Part shown: piece by piece, positions 18,091 to 28,169 of the stretch | How positions within the stretch are numbered: the first letter of the stretch is position 1 | Layout of the letters: every line of letters begins with the position of its first letter | Assembly: GCF_007713465.1 (NCBI RefSeq) | Contig: NZ_VMSG01000013.1 | Coordinates: forward strand, 1 to 64,000 | Direction: 5' to 3' | Length of the DNA: 64,000 bases | DNA from: Pseudomonas sp. H3(2019) | Lineage (GTDB): Bacteria; Pseudomonadota; Gammaproteobacteria; Pseudomonadales; Pseudomonadaceae | Notes under the pieces: generated by a model | What the model was told of the DNA's origin: nothing | The model's input: only the letters and a program-made list of their open reading frames with translations | Databases searched by the model: none | Program-made: the position numbers and the translations under genes

Positions 18091-18831
18091 TTACTGAGCG
18101 TTGAACGCCTGACCGTTGATGCCGGTGCTGTCTGGCCCCATCAGGTACAGGTAAACCGGCATGATCGCTTCGGGCGTCGGGTTGTTGGCCGGGTTTTCGC
18201 CCGGGTACGCTTGAGCGCGCATGCTGGTCCGGGTAGCGCCTGGGTTGATGCTGTTGGAGCGGACCGGCGCGACGCTGTCGACTTCGTCGGCCAGGGTTTG
18301 CATCAGGCCTTCGGTGGCGAACTTCGACACGCCATAAGCGCCCCAGTACGCACGACCTTTGCGGCCGACGCTGCTGGAGGTGAAGATCACCGAGGCGTCC
18401 TGAGACAGCTTGAGCAGTGGCAGCAGGGTGCTGGTCAGCATGAACATGGCATTGACGTTGACGTGCATCACGCGCATGAAGTTTTCGCCGGAGAGTTGCT
18501 CCAGTGGCGTGCGCGGGCCAATGATCGAGGCGTTGTGCAGCAAGCCATCAAGGTGACCGAATTCGGTTTCGATCATGGCCGCCAGTTCGTCGTACTGGTG
18601 CGGCAGGGCAGTTTCCAGATTGAACGGAATCACTGCAGGCTGTGGATAACCGGCCGCTTCGATTTCGTCGTAAACCTGAGTCAGATTGGCCTCGGTCTTG
18701 CCCAGCAGCAGTACGGTAGCGCCGTGAGCGGCATAGGTTTTTGCCGCGGCAGCGCCGATACCACGACCGGCGCCAGTGACCAGGATGACCCGATCTTTGA
18801 GCAGTTCAGGGCGGGCGGAATAATCAAACAT
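18091..18831 (-). CDS. yciK: YciK family SDR oxidoreductase
   Basis: A 246-residue classical SDR of the YciK group. TGAGRGIG near residue 20 binds NAD(P); HNAS replaces the usual NNAG; the active site is YGVSK, with Ser in FTSSSVGRKG. The N-terminal MFDYSARPELLKDRVILVTG is typical of YciK. The substrate is unknown. Its position behind mupP and ubiG is conserved in Pseudomonas (PA3171-PA3173 order, from memory). A 95-base spacer with a REP-like sequence separates it from mupP. The three probably share a promoter upstream of ubiG, or yciK has its own. Confidence 0.9.
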   Translation of the reverse strand: MFDYSARPELLKDRVILVTGAGRGIGAAAAKTYAAHGATVLLLGKTEANLTQVYDEIEAAGYPQPAVIPFNLETALPHQYDELAAMIETEFGHLDGLLHNASIIGPRTPLEQLSGENFMRVMHVNVNAMFMLTSTLLPLLKLSQDASVIFTSSSVGRKGRAYWGAYGVSKFATEGLMQTLADEVDSVAPVRSNSINPGATRTSMRAQAYPGENPANNPTPEAIMPVYLYLMGPDSTGINGQAFNAQ

Positions 18832-18866
18832 AAAAAACCTCTACACCATCCATTAACAGAGCGGAA

Positions 18867-18920
18867 AAGGATCGCAGCCTGCGGCAGCTCCTACGCTGAT
18901 CACGGTCCTGCGATCTTTCG
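18867..18920. repeat. REP-like sequence between mupP and yciK
   Basis: AGGATCGCAGCCTGCGGCAG, the following CTCCTAC, and the inverted GTCCTGCGATC at about 18906-18916 match a second REP family (GATCGCAGCCTGCGGCAG core) that I know as frequent in P. fluorescens-group genomes. It lies inside a likely operon. Confidence 0.6.
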
Positions 18921-18926
18921 ACCGAA

Positions 18927-19598
18927 TTAGCAGCTACACAGCGCGCTATCGAGCACTTTGCGCAACTCCGAAGGGTGGTCCACCACCACATCGGCGCCCC
19001 AGTTTCGTGGATTGTCATCAGGGTGAATGTAGCCAAAGGTCACCGCGGCGGTCCGGGTGCCGGCATCGCGGCCCGACTCGATATCGCGCAGGTCATCGCC
19101 CACAAACAGCACGCTGGCCGGGTCCAGGTCGAGCATTTTGCACGCGAGGATCAACGGCTCCGGGTGCGGCTTGCTGTTGGTCACGTGGTCTGGGCAAATC
19201 AGCAGCGCCGAGCGTTCGGCCAGCCCCAGTTGTTGCATGATCAGCTCAGCGAAGCGCAGCGGTTTGTTGGTCACCACGCCCCAGATCAGATTGGATCTCT
19301 CGATGTCGGCCAACAGTTCAGCCATGCCGTCGAAGAGTTTGCTGTGAACGGCACAACCCTTGAGGTAACGCTCGAGGAACTCCAGTCGCAACGCTTCGAA
19401 ACCCGGCGATTCCGGGTCCATCGAGAAGGTTACCGCGACCATGGCTTTCGCCCCGCCGGAAATCTCGTCGCGGATGTGTTTGTCCGGGATCGGCGCCAGC
19501 CCGCGGTCTGCCAGCATGCTTTGGCAGATGGCAATGAAGTCCGGCGCGGTGTCGAGCAGGGTGCCGTCCATGTCAAAAAGAACTGCTCTGATTGCCAT
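18927..19598 (-). CDS. mupP: N-acetylmuramic acid 6-phosphate phosphatase MupP
   Basis: A 223-residue HAD-superfamily phosphatase (subfamily IA). Motif I is [12 protein letters not shown] at residues 9-20, with the nucleophile Asp9; motif II is the VVTNK segment; motif III/IV is [18 protein letters not shown]. In Pseudomonas the ubiG-adjacent enzyme dephosphorylates MurNAc-6-phosphate to MurNAc in the peptidoglycan recycling route with AmgK and MurU; loss is known to affect fosfomycin and beta-lactam response. Family members are close to phosphoglycolate phosphatase, so the call rests on gene context as well as sequence. It starts four bases after ubiG. Confidence 0.88.
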   Translation of the reverse strand: MAIRAVLFDMDGTLLDTAPDFIAICQSMLADRGLAPIPDKHIRDEISGGAKAMVAVTFSMDPESPGFEALRLEFLERYLKGCAVHSKLFDGMAELLADIERSNLIWGVVTNKPLRFAELIMQQLGLAERSALLICPDHVTNSKPHPEPLILACKMLDLDPASVLFVGDDLRDIESGRDAGTRTAAVTFGYIHPDDNPRNWGADVVVDHPSELRKVLDSALCSC

Positions 19599-19602
19599 CG
19601 AC

Positions 19603-20301
19603 TTACTCCTCGCGCAGTGTCTGGATCATGTAGTTGACGTCAACGTCGGCGGCCAGCTTGTAGTGCTTGGTCAGTGGGTTGTACGTCAGGCCGATGATGT
19701 CCTTGACGCTCAGGCCGGCCTGACGGCTCCAGGCGCCGAGTTCGGAAGGGCGGATGAATTTCTTGAAATCATGCGTGCCGCGCGGCAGCAGTTTCATGAT
19801 GTATTCGGCGCCGACGATGGCGAACAGGTAAGCCTTCGGATTGCGGTTGATGGTCGAGAAAAACACCTGGCCACCCGGTTTTACCATACGGAAGCAGGCA
19901 CGAATGACCGACGATGGATCGGGCACGTGCTCGAGCATTTCCAGGCAGGTGACCACGTCGAATTGCTCGGGCATTTCTTCCGCCAGGGCTTCGGCGGTGA
20001 TCTGCCGGTACTCGACGCTGACGCCGGATTCCAGTTGATGCAGTTGTGCGACCGCCAACGGCGCTTCGCCCATGTCGATGCCCATCACGGTGGCGCCGCG
20101 TTGTGCCATGGATTCGCTGAGGATGCCGCCGCCGCAACCGACGTCCAGGACCTTCTTGCCGGCCAGTTTGACGCGCTCGTCAATCCAGTTGACCCGCAGC
20201 GGGTTGATGTCGTGCAGCGGCTTGAACTCGCTTTCGCGGTCCCACCAGCGATGAGCCAGGGCTTCGAATTTGGCGATTTCAGCGTGGTCGACGTTGCTCA
20301 T
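19603..20301 (-). CDS. ubiG: Ubiquinone biosynthesis O-methyltransferase UbiG
   Basis: A 232-residue SAM-dependent methyltransferase catalysing both O-methylations in ubiquinone synthesis. SAM motif I is [19 protein letters not shown] near residue 50, followed by [36 protein letters not shown] is the post-motif typical of UbiG. The N-terminal [17 protein letters not shown] matches the family. The start at 20301 (MSNVDHAEI) is chosen over an in-frame upstream codon at 20355, because it has GGATTACC upstream and gives the usual length. It leads the ubiG-mupP pair. Confidence 0.95.
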   Translation of the reverse strand: MSNVDHAEIAKFEALAHRWWDRESEFKPLHDINPLRVNWIDERVKLAGKKVLDVGCGGGILSESMAQRGATVMGIDMGEAPLAVAQLHQLESGVSVEYRQITAEALAEEMPEQFDVVTCLEMLEHVPDPSSVIRACFRMVKPGGQVFFSTINRNPKAYLFAIVGAEYIMKLLPRGTHDFKKFIRPSELGAWSRQAGLSVKDIIGLTYNPLTKHYKLAADVDVNYMIQTLREE

Positions 20302-20364
20302 GGGTAATCCTCTAAATCTGAAAAATTCTGCTGTCAGCCTTGAAGTTCGGTTCAAGGGTTCGTT

Positions 20365-21696
20365 CTATTCGGTGTGTCCGCTGATGCGCTGGCCCCAGGC
20401 GGTGGCGGTGGCGCATAGCTGTTGTTCATCAAGGCGCGTCAGGCGCCCGTCGTCGAGCAATTGCTTGCCGGCGACCCAAAGGTGTTTCGCACATTCCCGG
20501 CCGGTGGCATAGATCAGCTGCGAAACCGGGTCATAAACCGGCTGCTGGGCCAGGCCGGACAGGTCGAAGGCCACCAGGTCCGCGGCCTTGCCGACTTCCA
20601 GCGAACCCACTTCTGCTTCCAGCCCCAGCGCACGGGCACCGTTGAGAGTCGCCATGCGCAAGGCGCGATGAGCATCCAGTGCCGTGGCCGAGCCGGCAAC
20701 GGCTTTGGCCAGCAGGGCGGCGGTGCGGGTTTCGCCCAGCAGGTCGAGGTCATTGTTGCTGGCCGCGCCATCGGTGCCGACGGCGACATTCACACCAGCC
20801 TGCCACAAGCGCTCCACCGGGCAAAAGCCGCTGGCCAGTTTCAGGTTCGATTCCGGGCAATGAATCACGCTGGTATTGCTTTCTACCAGTAACGCCAGGT
20901 CTTCATCGCTGATTTGCGTCATGTGAACGGCCTGGAAGCGCGGTCCGAGCAAGCCCAGGCGACCGAGGCGGGCCAATGGCCGCTCGCCGCGTTGTTCGAC
21001 CGATTGCTGGACTTCGAAGGCTGTTTCATGGACGTGCATGTGAATCGCTGCGTCCAGTTCCTCGGCGATTACCCGGATTTTTTCGAGGTTTTCGTCACCG
21101 ACGGTGTAGGGTGCATGAGGGCCGAAGGTGATTTTGATGCGCGGGTGATGCTTGAGGTCGCTGAACAGTTCGACACCCTGACGGATGGCTTCATCTGCAT
21201 CGCTGGCGCCGGGAGTCGGGAAATCGAGGATCGGGATGGCGATTTGCGCGCGAATACCGCTGTTGTGCACGCGTTCGCTGGCAACTTTCGGGTAAAAATA
21301 CATGTCCGAGAAGCAGGTGATGCCGCCTTTGATCTGCTCGGCAATGGCCAGGTCGGTACCGTCGCGGACGAAGGACTCATCGACCCATTTGGCCTCGGCT
21401 GGCCAGATGTGCTGCTCAAGCCAGGTCATCAGCGGCAAATCATCGGCCAGGCCACGAAAGAGTGTCATCGCTGCATGTCCGTGGGCGTTGATCAGCCCCG
21501 GGCTGAGCAGCATGCCCGGCAGTTCACGGACCTCGCTGGCCTTGAGTTTCAAGGCTTCGCTGCGCGGGCCGATAAAGGCAATACGCCCGTCGCGGATGCC
21601 CAGGCCGTGCTCCTTGAGGACTACGCCAGCGGGTTCGACAGGTACTAACCAGGTCGGCAGCAAGAGTAAGTCGAGCGCAGCGGCAGGATTCGGCAT
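20365..21696 (-). CDS. TRZ/ATZ family amidohydrolase, 5'-methylthioadenosine / SAH deaminase type
   Basis: A 443-residue metal-dependent amidohydrolase with metal ligands in NAHGHAAM (about residues 70-77), the HMHVHET histidines near 217 and [17 protein letters not shown] near 315. This is the MtaD/SsnA-like group that deaminates 5'-methylthioadenosine or S-adenosylhomocysteine. Its position divergent from mtnA, a methionine-salvage gene, supports methylthioadenosine as substrate: in Pseudomonas, MTA deamination to methylthioinosine is a known salvage route (from family knowledge). It is 63 bases upstream of ubiG on the same strand. Confidence 0.88.
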   Translation of the reverse strand: MPNPAAALDLLLLPTWLVPVEPAGVVLKEHGLGIRDGRIAFIGPRSEALKLKASEVRELPGMLLSPGLINAHGHAAMTLFRGLADDLPLMTWLEQHIWPAEAKWVDESFVRDGTDLAIAEQIKGGITCFSDMYFYPKVASERVHNSGIRAQIAIPILDFPTPGASDADEAIRQGVELFSDLKHHPRIKITFGPHAPYTVGDENLEKIRVIAEELDAAIHMHVHETAFEVQQSVEQRGERPLARLGRLGLLGPRFQAVHMTQISDEDLALLVESNTSVIHCPESNLKLASGFCPVERLWQAGVNVAVGTDGAASNNDLDLLGETRTAALLAKAVAGSATALDAHRALRMATLNGARALGLEAEVGSLEVGKAADLVAFDLSGLAQQPVYDPVSQLIYATGRECAKHLWVAGKQLLDDGRLTRLDEQQLCATATAWGQRISGHTE

Positions 21697-21804
21697 CGAG
21701 GGTTCGGTCCAGTGCTTTTATAAAGGATGGCGAAGTATACCCGAGCGTCTTCGCGGGGGGATCGCTATAATCGGCGGCTTTTGTTCATGAGTGCGGGGTG
21801 AGGG

Positions 21805-22881
21805 ATGCGCAATCGACTGTTGGCTGCGGAGAAGGTGAAGGCCATCGATTGGCGGGACGGCGCTCTGTATCTGCTGGATCAGCGCATTTTGCCATTCGAG
21901 GAAACCTGGATTGCCTATACCAGCGCAGCGGGTGTGGCTGAGGCTATTCGCTCGATGGTGGTGCGTGGTGCGCCGGCAATCGGCATCAGCGCCGCCTATG
22001 GCGTGGTGCTGGCGGCGCGCGCGCGGTTTGCTGCGGGTGGCGACTGGCAGTCGGCGCTGGAAGAGGACTTTGCCCTGCTCGCGAATTCACGGCCGACCGC
22101 CGTCAACCTGTTCTGGGCGCTAGGGCGTATGCGCGAACGCCTGGAGCGGCTCAAGGATCACCCCAATCCATTGGAAGTGCTTGAGGCAGAGGCCTTGGCA
22201 ATCCATGAAAGTGATCGCGAAGCCAACCTGACCATGGCGCAATTGGGTGTGGATCTGATCCGCAAGCATCAGGGCAATGCCCAGGCTGTTTTGACTCACT
22301 GTAATACGGGGGCGTTGGCGACTGGCGGTTTCGGCACTGCGCTCGGGGTGATTCGTGGCGCGTTCCTGGAAGGCATGATCGAGCGGGTTTACGCCGACGA
22401 AACCCGGCCTTGGCTGCAGGGCTCGCGCTTGACCGCCTGGGAATTGGCCAACGAAGGCATTCCGGTCACCCTGAACGCCGACTCGGCCGCTGCGCACATC
22501 ATGAAAACCAAGGGCGTGACCTGGGTGATCGTCGGCGCTGACCGAATTACCGCCAATGGTGACGTGGCGAACAAGATCGGCACTTACCAACTGGCGGTCA
22601 ACGCCATGCACCACGGCGTGCGTTTCATGGTGGTGGCGCCGAGTTCGACCATCGACATGAACCTGGCCAGTGGCGACGACATCCCGATCGAAGAGCGTGA
22701 TGGCCGCGAGTTGCTGGACGTCGGCGGCAAGCGGGTGGGGGCTGATGTCGATGCATTCAATCCGGTGTTCGATGTCACGCCGGCTGACCTGATCGACGTC
22801 ATCGTCACCGAAAAAGGCATCGTCGAGCGGCCGGATACCGCGAAGATGGCGCAATTGATGTGCCGTAAGCGCTTGCATTGA
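21805..22881 (+). CDS. mtnA: S-methyl-5-thioribose-1-phosphate isomerase MtnA
   Basis: A 358-residue isomerase of the methionine salvage pathway, converting methylthioribose-1-phosphate to methylthioribulose-1-phosphate. The eIF2B-like fold is marked by the substrate loop [16 protein letters not shown], the catalytic cysteine in [18 protein letters not shown] and the catalytic aspartate in [18 protein letters not shown]. Length is as expected. The ATG at 21805 follows GGGGTGAGGG. It is divergent from the MTA deaminase gene, so the two salvage genes share a 108-base promoter region. Confidence 0.95.
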   Translation: MRNRLLAAEKVKAIDWRDGALYLLDQRILPFEETWIAYTSAAGVAEAIRSMVVRGAPAIGISAAYGVVLAARARFAAGGDWQSALEEDFALLANSRPTAVNLFWALGRMRERLERLKDHPNPLEVLEAEALAIHESDREANLTMAQLGVDLIRKHQGNAQAVLTHCNTGALATGGFGTALGVIRGAFLEGMIERVYADETRPWLQGSRLTAWELANEGIPVTLNADSAAAHIMKTKGVTWVIVGADRITANGDVANKIGTYQLAVNAMHHGVRFMVVAPSSTIDMNLASGDDIPIEERDGRELLDVGGKRVGADVDAFNPVFDVTPADLIDVIVTEKGIVERPDTAKMAQLMCRKRLH

Positions 22882-22908
22882 CGATCTCGGGCGTCTGATA
22901 AATCCCCA

Positions 22909-22928
22909 ATCGCGAGCTTGCTCGCGAT
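22909..22928. repeat. REP-type hairpin after mtnA
   Basis: ATCGCGAG and CTCGCGAT pair around CTTG at 22909-22928, in the 363-base gap between mtnA and gyrA. It belongs to the same CGCGAGCTTGCTCGCG family as the repeat at 59216-59243. Confidence 0.75.
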
Positions 22929-23088
22929 GGACCCCTCAAGGTCAACAAATCAGCCTGAGTCGGACCTGTGATTTGCCTCAGAGCCTCTCTCGTCGCCTTT
23001 ACGCCTGTCACCGGTCAACTAACTATGCTCCATGCGCATCTGGGGGATAGGTGCGTGGCGGCTCTTGTGATAACATTCGGCGGTTTCC

Positions 23089-23113
23089 AAGGCAGCCCGA
23101 TGTGGCTGCCTTT
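23089..23113 (+). promoter_or_regulatory. Hairpin in the gyrA leader
   Basis: AAGGCAGCC at 23089-23097 pairs perfectly with GGCTGCCTT at 23104-23112 around a six-base loop, with three T at the end. It lies 132 bases before the gyrA ATG, just after a possible extended -10 (TGTGATAAC at 23067-23075). It may be an attenuator or a 5'-end stabiliser. The rest of 22929-23244 holds no recognisable gene. Confidence 0.4.
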
Positions 23114-23244
23114 ACTGCGCAGATCCATGGCATAACTCGTTGATTTGTCGTAAGTCGGTGCTGGCACTCAGCCTGCAGCGGCGAGCTTCGTTCGTCCCAT
23201 ATGGATGTGACGAAGTTTCACCAGAAAAAGGAATCAGGCTTCTC

Positions 23245-25914
23245 ATGGGCGAACTGGCCAAAGAAATCCTCCCGGTCAATATCGAAGACGAGCTGAAACA
23301 GTCCTACCTCGACTACGCGATGAGCGTAATTGTCGGTCGGGCACTGCCTGATGCGCGCGATGGCTTGAAGCCCGTGCATCGGCGTGTGCTGTTCGCGATG
23401 AGCGAGCTGGGTAACGACTTCAACAAGCCGTACAAGAAATCTGCCCGTGTTGTCGGTGACGTGATCGGTAAGTATCACCCGCACGGTGATACCGCGGTAT
23501 ACGACACCATCGTTCGTATGGCGCAGCCATTCTCGCTGCGTTACCTGCTGGTAGACGGTCAGGGCAACTTCGGTTCGGTCGACGGCGACAACGCCGCGGC
23601 AATGCGATACACCGAAGTGCGCATGACCAAGCTGGCGCACGAGCTGCTGGCTGACCTGCATAAAGAAACCGTGGACTGGGTGCCGAACTACGACGGCACC
23701 GAAATGATCCCGGCGGTTATGCCGACCCGCATTCCCAACCTGCTGGTCAACGGCTCCAGCGGTATTGCCGTGGGCATGGCGACCAACATTCCGCCGCACA
23801 ACCTCGGTGAAGTCATCGACGGTTGCCTGGCACTCATCGACAACCCCGAGTTGACCGTCGATGAGCTGATGCAATACATCCCCGGTCCGGACTTCCCGAC
23901 CGCCGCGATCATCAACGGTCGCGCCGGTATCATCGAAGCCTATCGTACCGGTCGCGGCCGCATTTACATGCGTGCCCGTTCGATCATCGAAGACATCGAC
24001 AAGGTCGGTGGTCGTCAGCAGATCGTCATCACCGAACTGCCTTACCAGTTGAACAAGGCGCGTCTGATCGAGAAGATCGCCGAGCTGGTCAAAGAGAAAA
24101 AACTGGAAGGCATCACCGAACTGCGCGACGAGTCCGACAAAGACGGTATGCGCGTGGTGATCGAACTGCGTCGCGGCGAAGTGCCTGAGGTCATCCTAAA
24201 CAACCTCTACGCCCAGACCCAGTTGCAAGCGGTGTTCGGCATCAACATTGTTGCGTTGATCGACGGCCGTCCGCGGATCCTGAACCTCAAGGACCTGCTG
24301 GAAGCCTTTGTGCGTCACCGCCGCGAAGTGGTGACCCGTCGTACCGTGTTCGAACTGCGTAAAGCCCGCGAGCGTGGTCACATCCTCGAAGGTCAGGCGG
24401 TTGCACTGTCGAACATCGACCCGGTCATCGCCCTGATCAAGGCCTCGCCAACGCCGTCGGAAGCCAAGGAAGCGCTGATCAGCACTCCATGGGAATCCTC
24501 CGCAGTGGTAGCAATGGTCGAGCGTGCCGGTGCTGACTCTTGCCGTCCAGAGACCCTGGATCCGCAATATGGTTTGCGCGAAGGCAAGTACTTCCTGTCG
24601 CCGGAGCAGGCGCAAGCCATTCTGGAGCTGCGTCTGCACCGTCTGACCGGCCTGGAACACGAAAAACTGCTGGCCGAGTATCAAGAGATCCTCAACCAGA
24701 TCGGCGAGCTGATCCGCATCCTCAACAGCGCCACGCGCCTGATGGAAGTGATCCGCGAAGAGCTGGAAGTGATTCGTGCCGAGTACGGCGATGTGCGTCG
24801 CACCGAAATTCTCGATGCGCGTCTGGACCTGACCCTGGGTGACATGATCCCGGAAGAAGAGCGCGTCGTGACCATTTCCCACGGTGGCTACGCCAAGACC
24901 CAGCCATTGGCTGCGTACCAGGCCCAGCGTCGTGGCGGTAAAGGCAAATCGGCTACCGGCGTCAAGGATGAGGACTACATCGCTCATCTACTGGTCGCCA
25001 ACAGCCACACCACGCTGTTGCTGTTCTCCAGCAAGGGCAAGGTTTACTGGCTGAAAACCTACGAAATTCCTGAGGCGTCCCGCGCTGCCCGTGGTCGTCC
25101 GCTGGTCAACCTGCTGCCGCTGGACGATGGTGAATACATCACCACCATGCTGCCGGTCGAGGAATACACCGAAGGTCACTACATCTTCATGGCTACCGCC
25201 AACGGCACCGTGAAGAAGACCCCGCTGGAGTCCTTCAGCCGTCAGCGCAGCGTTGGCTTGATCGCGCTGGAGCTGGACGAAGGCGACGTCTTGATCTCCG
25301 CTGCCATCACCGATGGCGAGCGTGAAGTCATGCTGTTCTCCGACGGCGGCAAGGTGACCCGCTTCAAAGAGTCCGACGTTCGTGCCATGGGCCGTACCGC
25401 TCGCGGTGTCCGCGGCATGCGTCTGCCGGAAGGTCAGAAGCTGATTTCCATGCTGATCCCTGAAGAAGGCAGCCAGATCCTCACCGCTTCGGCGCGTGGT
25501 TTCGGCAAGCGTACCGCCATCACCGAGTTCCCTGAGTACAAGCGTGGCGGTCAGGGCGTTATCGCCATGGTCAGCAACGAGCGTAACGGCCGTCTGGTCG
25601 GTGCAGTCCAGGTGCTCGACGGCGAGGAAATCATGCTGATTTCCGACCAGGGCACCTTGGTGCGTACTCGTGTTGATGAAGTATCCAGTCTGGGTCGTAA
25701 CACCCAGGGCGTGACCCTGATCAAACTGGCCAACGATGAAACACTGGTCGGTCTGGAGCGGGTTCAGGAACCATCGGAAGTCGAAGGCGAAGAGCTGGAA
25801 GGCGAAGAGGGTGCCGAGCTCGAAGGTGTGGTACTCGAGACCGGCACCGAGCCGGACGATACTGTCGAAAGCCAGCAGGCTGACGCAGCTGACGAAGAAG
25901 AGCCGCAAGACTAA
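23245..25914 (+). CDS. gyrA: DNA gyrase subunit A
   Basis: An 889-residue type II topoisomerase subunit; with GyrB it introduces negative supercoils. The catalytic tyrosine is Tyr122 in [10 protein letters not shown]. The quinolone region reads [11 protein letters not shown] with Thr83 and Asp87, the wild-type state for Pseudomonas. The GyrA box QRRGGKG follows the breakage-reunion domain and introduces the beta-pinwheel, and the tail is acidic (ends EEEPQD). The ATG at 23245 matches the conserved MGELAKEI start; the frame is open upstream to 23140. It is followed by serC after 64 bases with a hairpin between. Confidence 0.97.
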   Translation: MGELAKEILPVNIEDELKQSYLDYAMSVIVGRALPDARDGLKPVHRRVLFAMSELGNDFNKPYKKSARVVGDVIGKYHPHGDTAVYDTIVRMAQPFSLRYLLVDGQGNFGSVDGDNAAAMRYTEVRMTKLAHELLADLHKETVDWVPNYDGTEMIPAVMPTRIPNLLVNGSSGIAVGMATNIPPHNLGEVIDGCLALIDNPELTVDELMQYIPGPDFPTAAIINGRAGIIEAYRTGRGRIYMRARSIIEDIDKVGGRQQIVITELPYQLNKARLIEKIAELVKEKKLEGITELRDESDKDGMRVVIELRRGEVPEVILNNLYAQTQLQAVFGINIVALIDGRPRILNLKDLLEAFVRHRREVVTRRTVFELRKARERGHILEGQAVALSNIDPVIALIKASPTPSEAKEALISTPWESSAVVAMVERAGADSCRPETLDPQYGLREGKYFLSPEQAQAILELRLHRLTGLEHEKLLAEYQEILNQIGELIRILNSATRLMEVIREELEVIRAEYGDVRRTEILDARLDLTLGDMIPEEERVVTISHGGYAKTQPLAAYQAQRRGGKGKSATGVKDEDYIAHLLVANSHTTLLLFSSKGKVYWLKTYEIPEASRAARGRPLVNLLPLDDGEYITTMLPVEEYTEGHYIFMATANGTVKKTPLESFSRQRSVGLIALELDEGDVLISAAITDGEREVMLFSDGGKVTRFKESDVRAMGRTARGVRGMRLPEGQKLISMLIPEEGSQILTASARGFGKRTAITEFPEYKRGGQGVIAMVSNERNGRLVGAVQVLDGEEIMLISDQGTLVRTRVDEVSSLGRNTQGVTLIKLANDETLVGLERVQEPSEVEGEELEGEEGAELEGVVLETGTEPDDTVESQQADAADEEEPQD

Positions 25915-25921
25915 CCAAATC

Positions 25922-25954
25922 GTAGCAGGGCAGAGTGTTTGCTCTGTCCGCTAC
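25922..25954 (+). promoter_or_regulatory. Hairpin between gyrA and serC
   Basis: An imperfect stem (GTAGC..GGCAGAG with CTCTGTCCGCTAC) is placed directly after the gyrA stop. No T-run follows, so it more likely tunes read-through or mRNA ends than stops transcription. Confidence 0.35.
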
Positions 25955-25978
25955 CGTGAATGCATAGCGAGAGTGGAT

Positions 25979-27064
25979 GTGAGCAAACGAGCCTATAACT
26001 TCTGCGCAGGTCCTGCTGCGCTGCCTGAAGCTGTTCTGTCGCGTGCCCAGTCGGAATTGCTCGACTGGCATGGCAAGGGTCTCTCGGTCATGGAAATGAG
26101 CCATCGCAGCGATGAGTTCGTGTCCATTGCGACCAAGGCCGAGCAGGATCTGCGTGATCTGCTGAATATCCCCTCGAACTATAAAGTGCTGTTTCTGCAA
26201 GGCGGCGCCAGCCAGCAATTTGCTCAGATTCCTCTGAACCTGTTGCCGGAAAACGGCAAGGCCGACTATATCGACACCGGTATCTGGTCGCAGAAAGCCA
26301 TTGAAGAAGCGCAGCGCTACGGCCACGTCAACGTCGCCGCTACCGCCAAGCCTTACGATTATTTCGCCATTCCCGGCCAGAACGAGTGGAAGCTGTCGCA
26401 AGACGCGGCCTACGTGCACTACGCGCCGAACGAAACCATCGGTGGTCTGGAATTCCAGTGGATCCCGGAAACCGGTGATGTTCCGCTGGTTGCAGACATG
26501 TCTTCGGACATTCTCTCGCGCCCTGTGGATATCTCGCGTTTCGGCATGATCTACGCCGGCGCCCAGAAAAACATCGGCCCGAGCGGTATCGTCGTCAACA
26601 TCGTGCGTGAAGACCTGCTGGGTCGTGCCCGTTCGTTCTGCCCGACCATGCTCGACTACAAGGTCGCGGCCGACAACGGCTCGATGTACAACACCCCGCC
26701 AACACTGGCCTGGTACTTGTCCGGTCTTGTGTTCGAATGGCTGAAAGAGCAGGGTGGTGTTGAGGCCATTGGCAAGCTCAATGAAGTCAAGCAGCGCACG
26801 CTGTACAACTTCATCGATGCTAGCGGCTTGTACAGCAACCCGATCAACAAGACTGACCGCTCGTGGATGAACGTGCCGTTCCGTCTGGCTGACGATCGCC
26901 TCGACAAGCCGTTCCTGGTCGGTGCCGAAGCGCGCGGTCTGCTGAACCTCAAGGGTCACCGTTCGGTAGGTGGCATGCGTGCCTCTATCTACAACGCCGT
27001 CGACATCAACGCAGTCAATGCGCTGGTGGCGTACATGGCAGAGTTCGAGAAGGAACACGGCTAA
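25979..27064 (+). CDS. serC: Phosphoserine aminotransferase SerC
   Basis: A 361-residue PLP-dependent aminotransferase of serine and pyridoxine biosynthesis, converting 3-phosphohydroxypyruvate to phosphoserine. The family start [15 protein letters not shown] and [19 protein letters not shown] are present, and the PLP lysine lies in [12 protein letters not shown]. The C-terminal [14 protein letters not shown] is typical. The GTG at 25979 gives the conserved MSKRAYNF N-terminus; another GTG two codons earlier (25973) is possible. The stop overlaps the pheA ATG by one base, indicating coupling. Confidence 0.96.
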   Translation: MSKRAYNFCAGPAALPEAVLSRAQSELLDWHGKGLSVMEMSHRSDEFVSIATKAEQDLRDLLNIPSNYKVLFLQGGASQQFAQIPLNLLPENGKADYIDTGIWSQKAIEEAQRYGHVNVAATAKPYDYFAIPGQNEWKLSQDAAYVHYAPNETIGGLEFQWIPETGDVPLVADMSSDILSRPVDISRFGMIYAGAQKNIGPSGIVVNIVREDLLGRARSFCPTMLDYKVAADNGSMYNTPPTLAWYLSGLVFEWLKEQGGVEAIGKLNEVKQRTLYNFIDASGLYSNPINKTDRSWMNVPFRLADDRLDKPFLVGAEARGLLNLKGHRSVGGMRASIYNAVDINAVNALVAYMAEFEKEHG

Positions 27065-28158
27065 TGTCTGAGCAAGAACTCAAGGCACTGCGCCTGCGCA
27101 TTGATGCTCTGGACGAAAAAATCCTCGAGCTGATCAGTGAGCGTGCACGCTGCGCCCAGGAAGTCGCGCGAGTAAAGATGGCTACGCTGGCCGAAGGCGA
27201 AGTGCCGGTGTTCTATCGTCCTGAGCGTGAAGCTCAGGTGCTCAAGCGCGTAATGGAGCGCAACCAGGGGCCGCTGGGCAACGAAGAGATGGCGCGGTTG
27301 TTCCGTGAAATCATGTCCTCGTGCCTGGCGCTCGAGCAGCCGCTGAAAGTGGCCTACCTCGGCCCTGAGGGCACCTTCACTCAAGCGGCGGCCATGAAGC
27401 ACTTCGGTCATGCGGTGATCAGCAAGCCCATGGCGGCGATCGACGAAGTGTTCCGTGAAGTGGCTGCCGGTGCGGTGAACTTTGGCGTGGTGCCTGTGGA
27501 AAACTCCACCGAGGGCGCGGTCAACCACACCCTCGACAGCTTCCTCGAACACGACATGGTTATCTGTGGCGAAGTCGAGCTGCGCATTCACCACCACTTG
27601 CTGGTGGGTGAAAACACCAAGACCGACAGCATCAGCCGCATTTATTCCCATGCCCAGTCCTTGGCGCAGTGCCGTAAATGGCTGGACGCTCACTACCCGA
27701 ACGTCGAGCGCGTGGCGGTATCGAGCAACGCTGAGGCGGCCAAGCGGGTCAAGGGTGAGTGGAACTCGGCGGCGATTGCTGGTGACATGGCGGCGGGTTT
27801 GTACGGTTTGACCCGTCTGGCCGAGAAAATCGAGGATCGCCCGGACAACTCCACGCGATTCCTGATGATCGGCAGCCAGGAAGTACCACCGACCGGCGAC
27901 GACAAGACGTCGATCATCGTCTCGATGAGCAACAAACCCGGCGCGCTTCACGAGTTGCTGGTGCCGTTCCATGACAATGGCATCGACCTGACGCGAATCG
28001 AAACCCGTCCATCGCGCAGCGGCAAGTGGACCTACGTGTTCTTCATCGATTTCGTCGGCCACCACCGCGACCCGCTGATAAAAGCTGTGCTGGAGAAAAT
28101 CAGTCAGGAAGCGGTAGCACTTAAAGTGTTGGGTTCCTACCCGAAAGCAGTTCTCTAA
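27064..28158 (+). CDS. pheA: Bifunctional chorismate mutase / prephenate dehydratase PheA
   Basis: A 364-residue P-protein of phenylalanine synthesis. An AroQ-type chorismate mutase occupies about residues 1-90 (LRLRIDALDEKILELISERARCAQEVARVK). A prephenate dehydratase domain follows from about 95 (YLGPEGTFTQAAAMKHFG, VPVENSTEGAVNHTLD, NSTRFLMIG). A C-terminal ACT domain starts near 280 (PGALHELLVPFHDNGIDLTRIETRPSR), where GAL and ETRP are the phenylalanine-binding motifs, so feedback inhibition is expected. It overlaps serC by one base and precedes hisC by 11 bases. Confidence 0.96.
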   Translation: MSEQELKALRLRIDALDEKILELISERARCAQEVARVKMATLAEGEVPVFYRPEREAQVLKRVMERNQGPLGNEEMARLFREIMSSCLALEQPLKVAYLGPEGTFTQAAAMKHFGHAVISKPMAAIDEVFREVAAGAVNFGVVPVENSTEGAVNHTLDSFLEHDMVICGEVELRIHHHLLVGENTKTDSISRIYSHAQSLAQCRKWLDAHYPNVERVAVSSNAEAAKRVKGEWNSAAIAGDMAAGLYGLTRLAEKIEDRPDNSTRFLMIGSQEVPPTGDDKTSIIVSMSNKPGALHELLVPFHDNGIDLTRIETRPSRSGKWTYVFFIDFVGHHRDPLIKAVLEKISQEAVALKVLGSYPKAVL

Positions 28159-28169
28159 AGGCGTTGATA

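Noticed and set aside
23479-23510. A quinolone-resistance change in gyrA
   Set aside because: Residues Thr83 and Asp87 are the normal Pseudomonas states.
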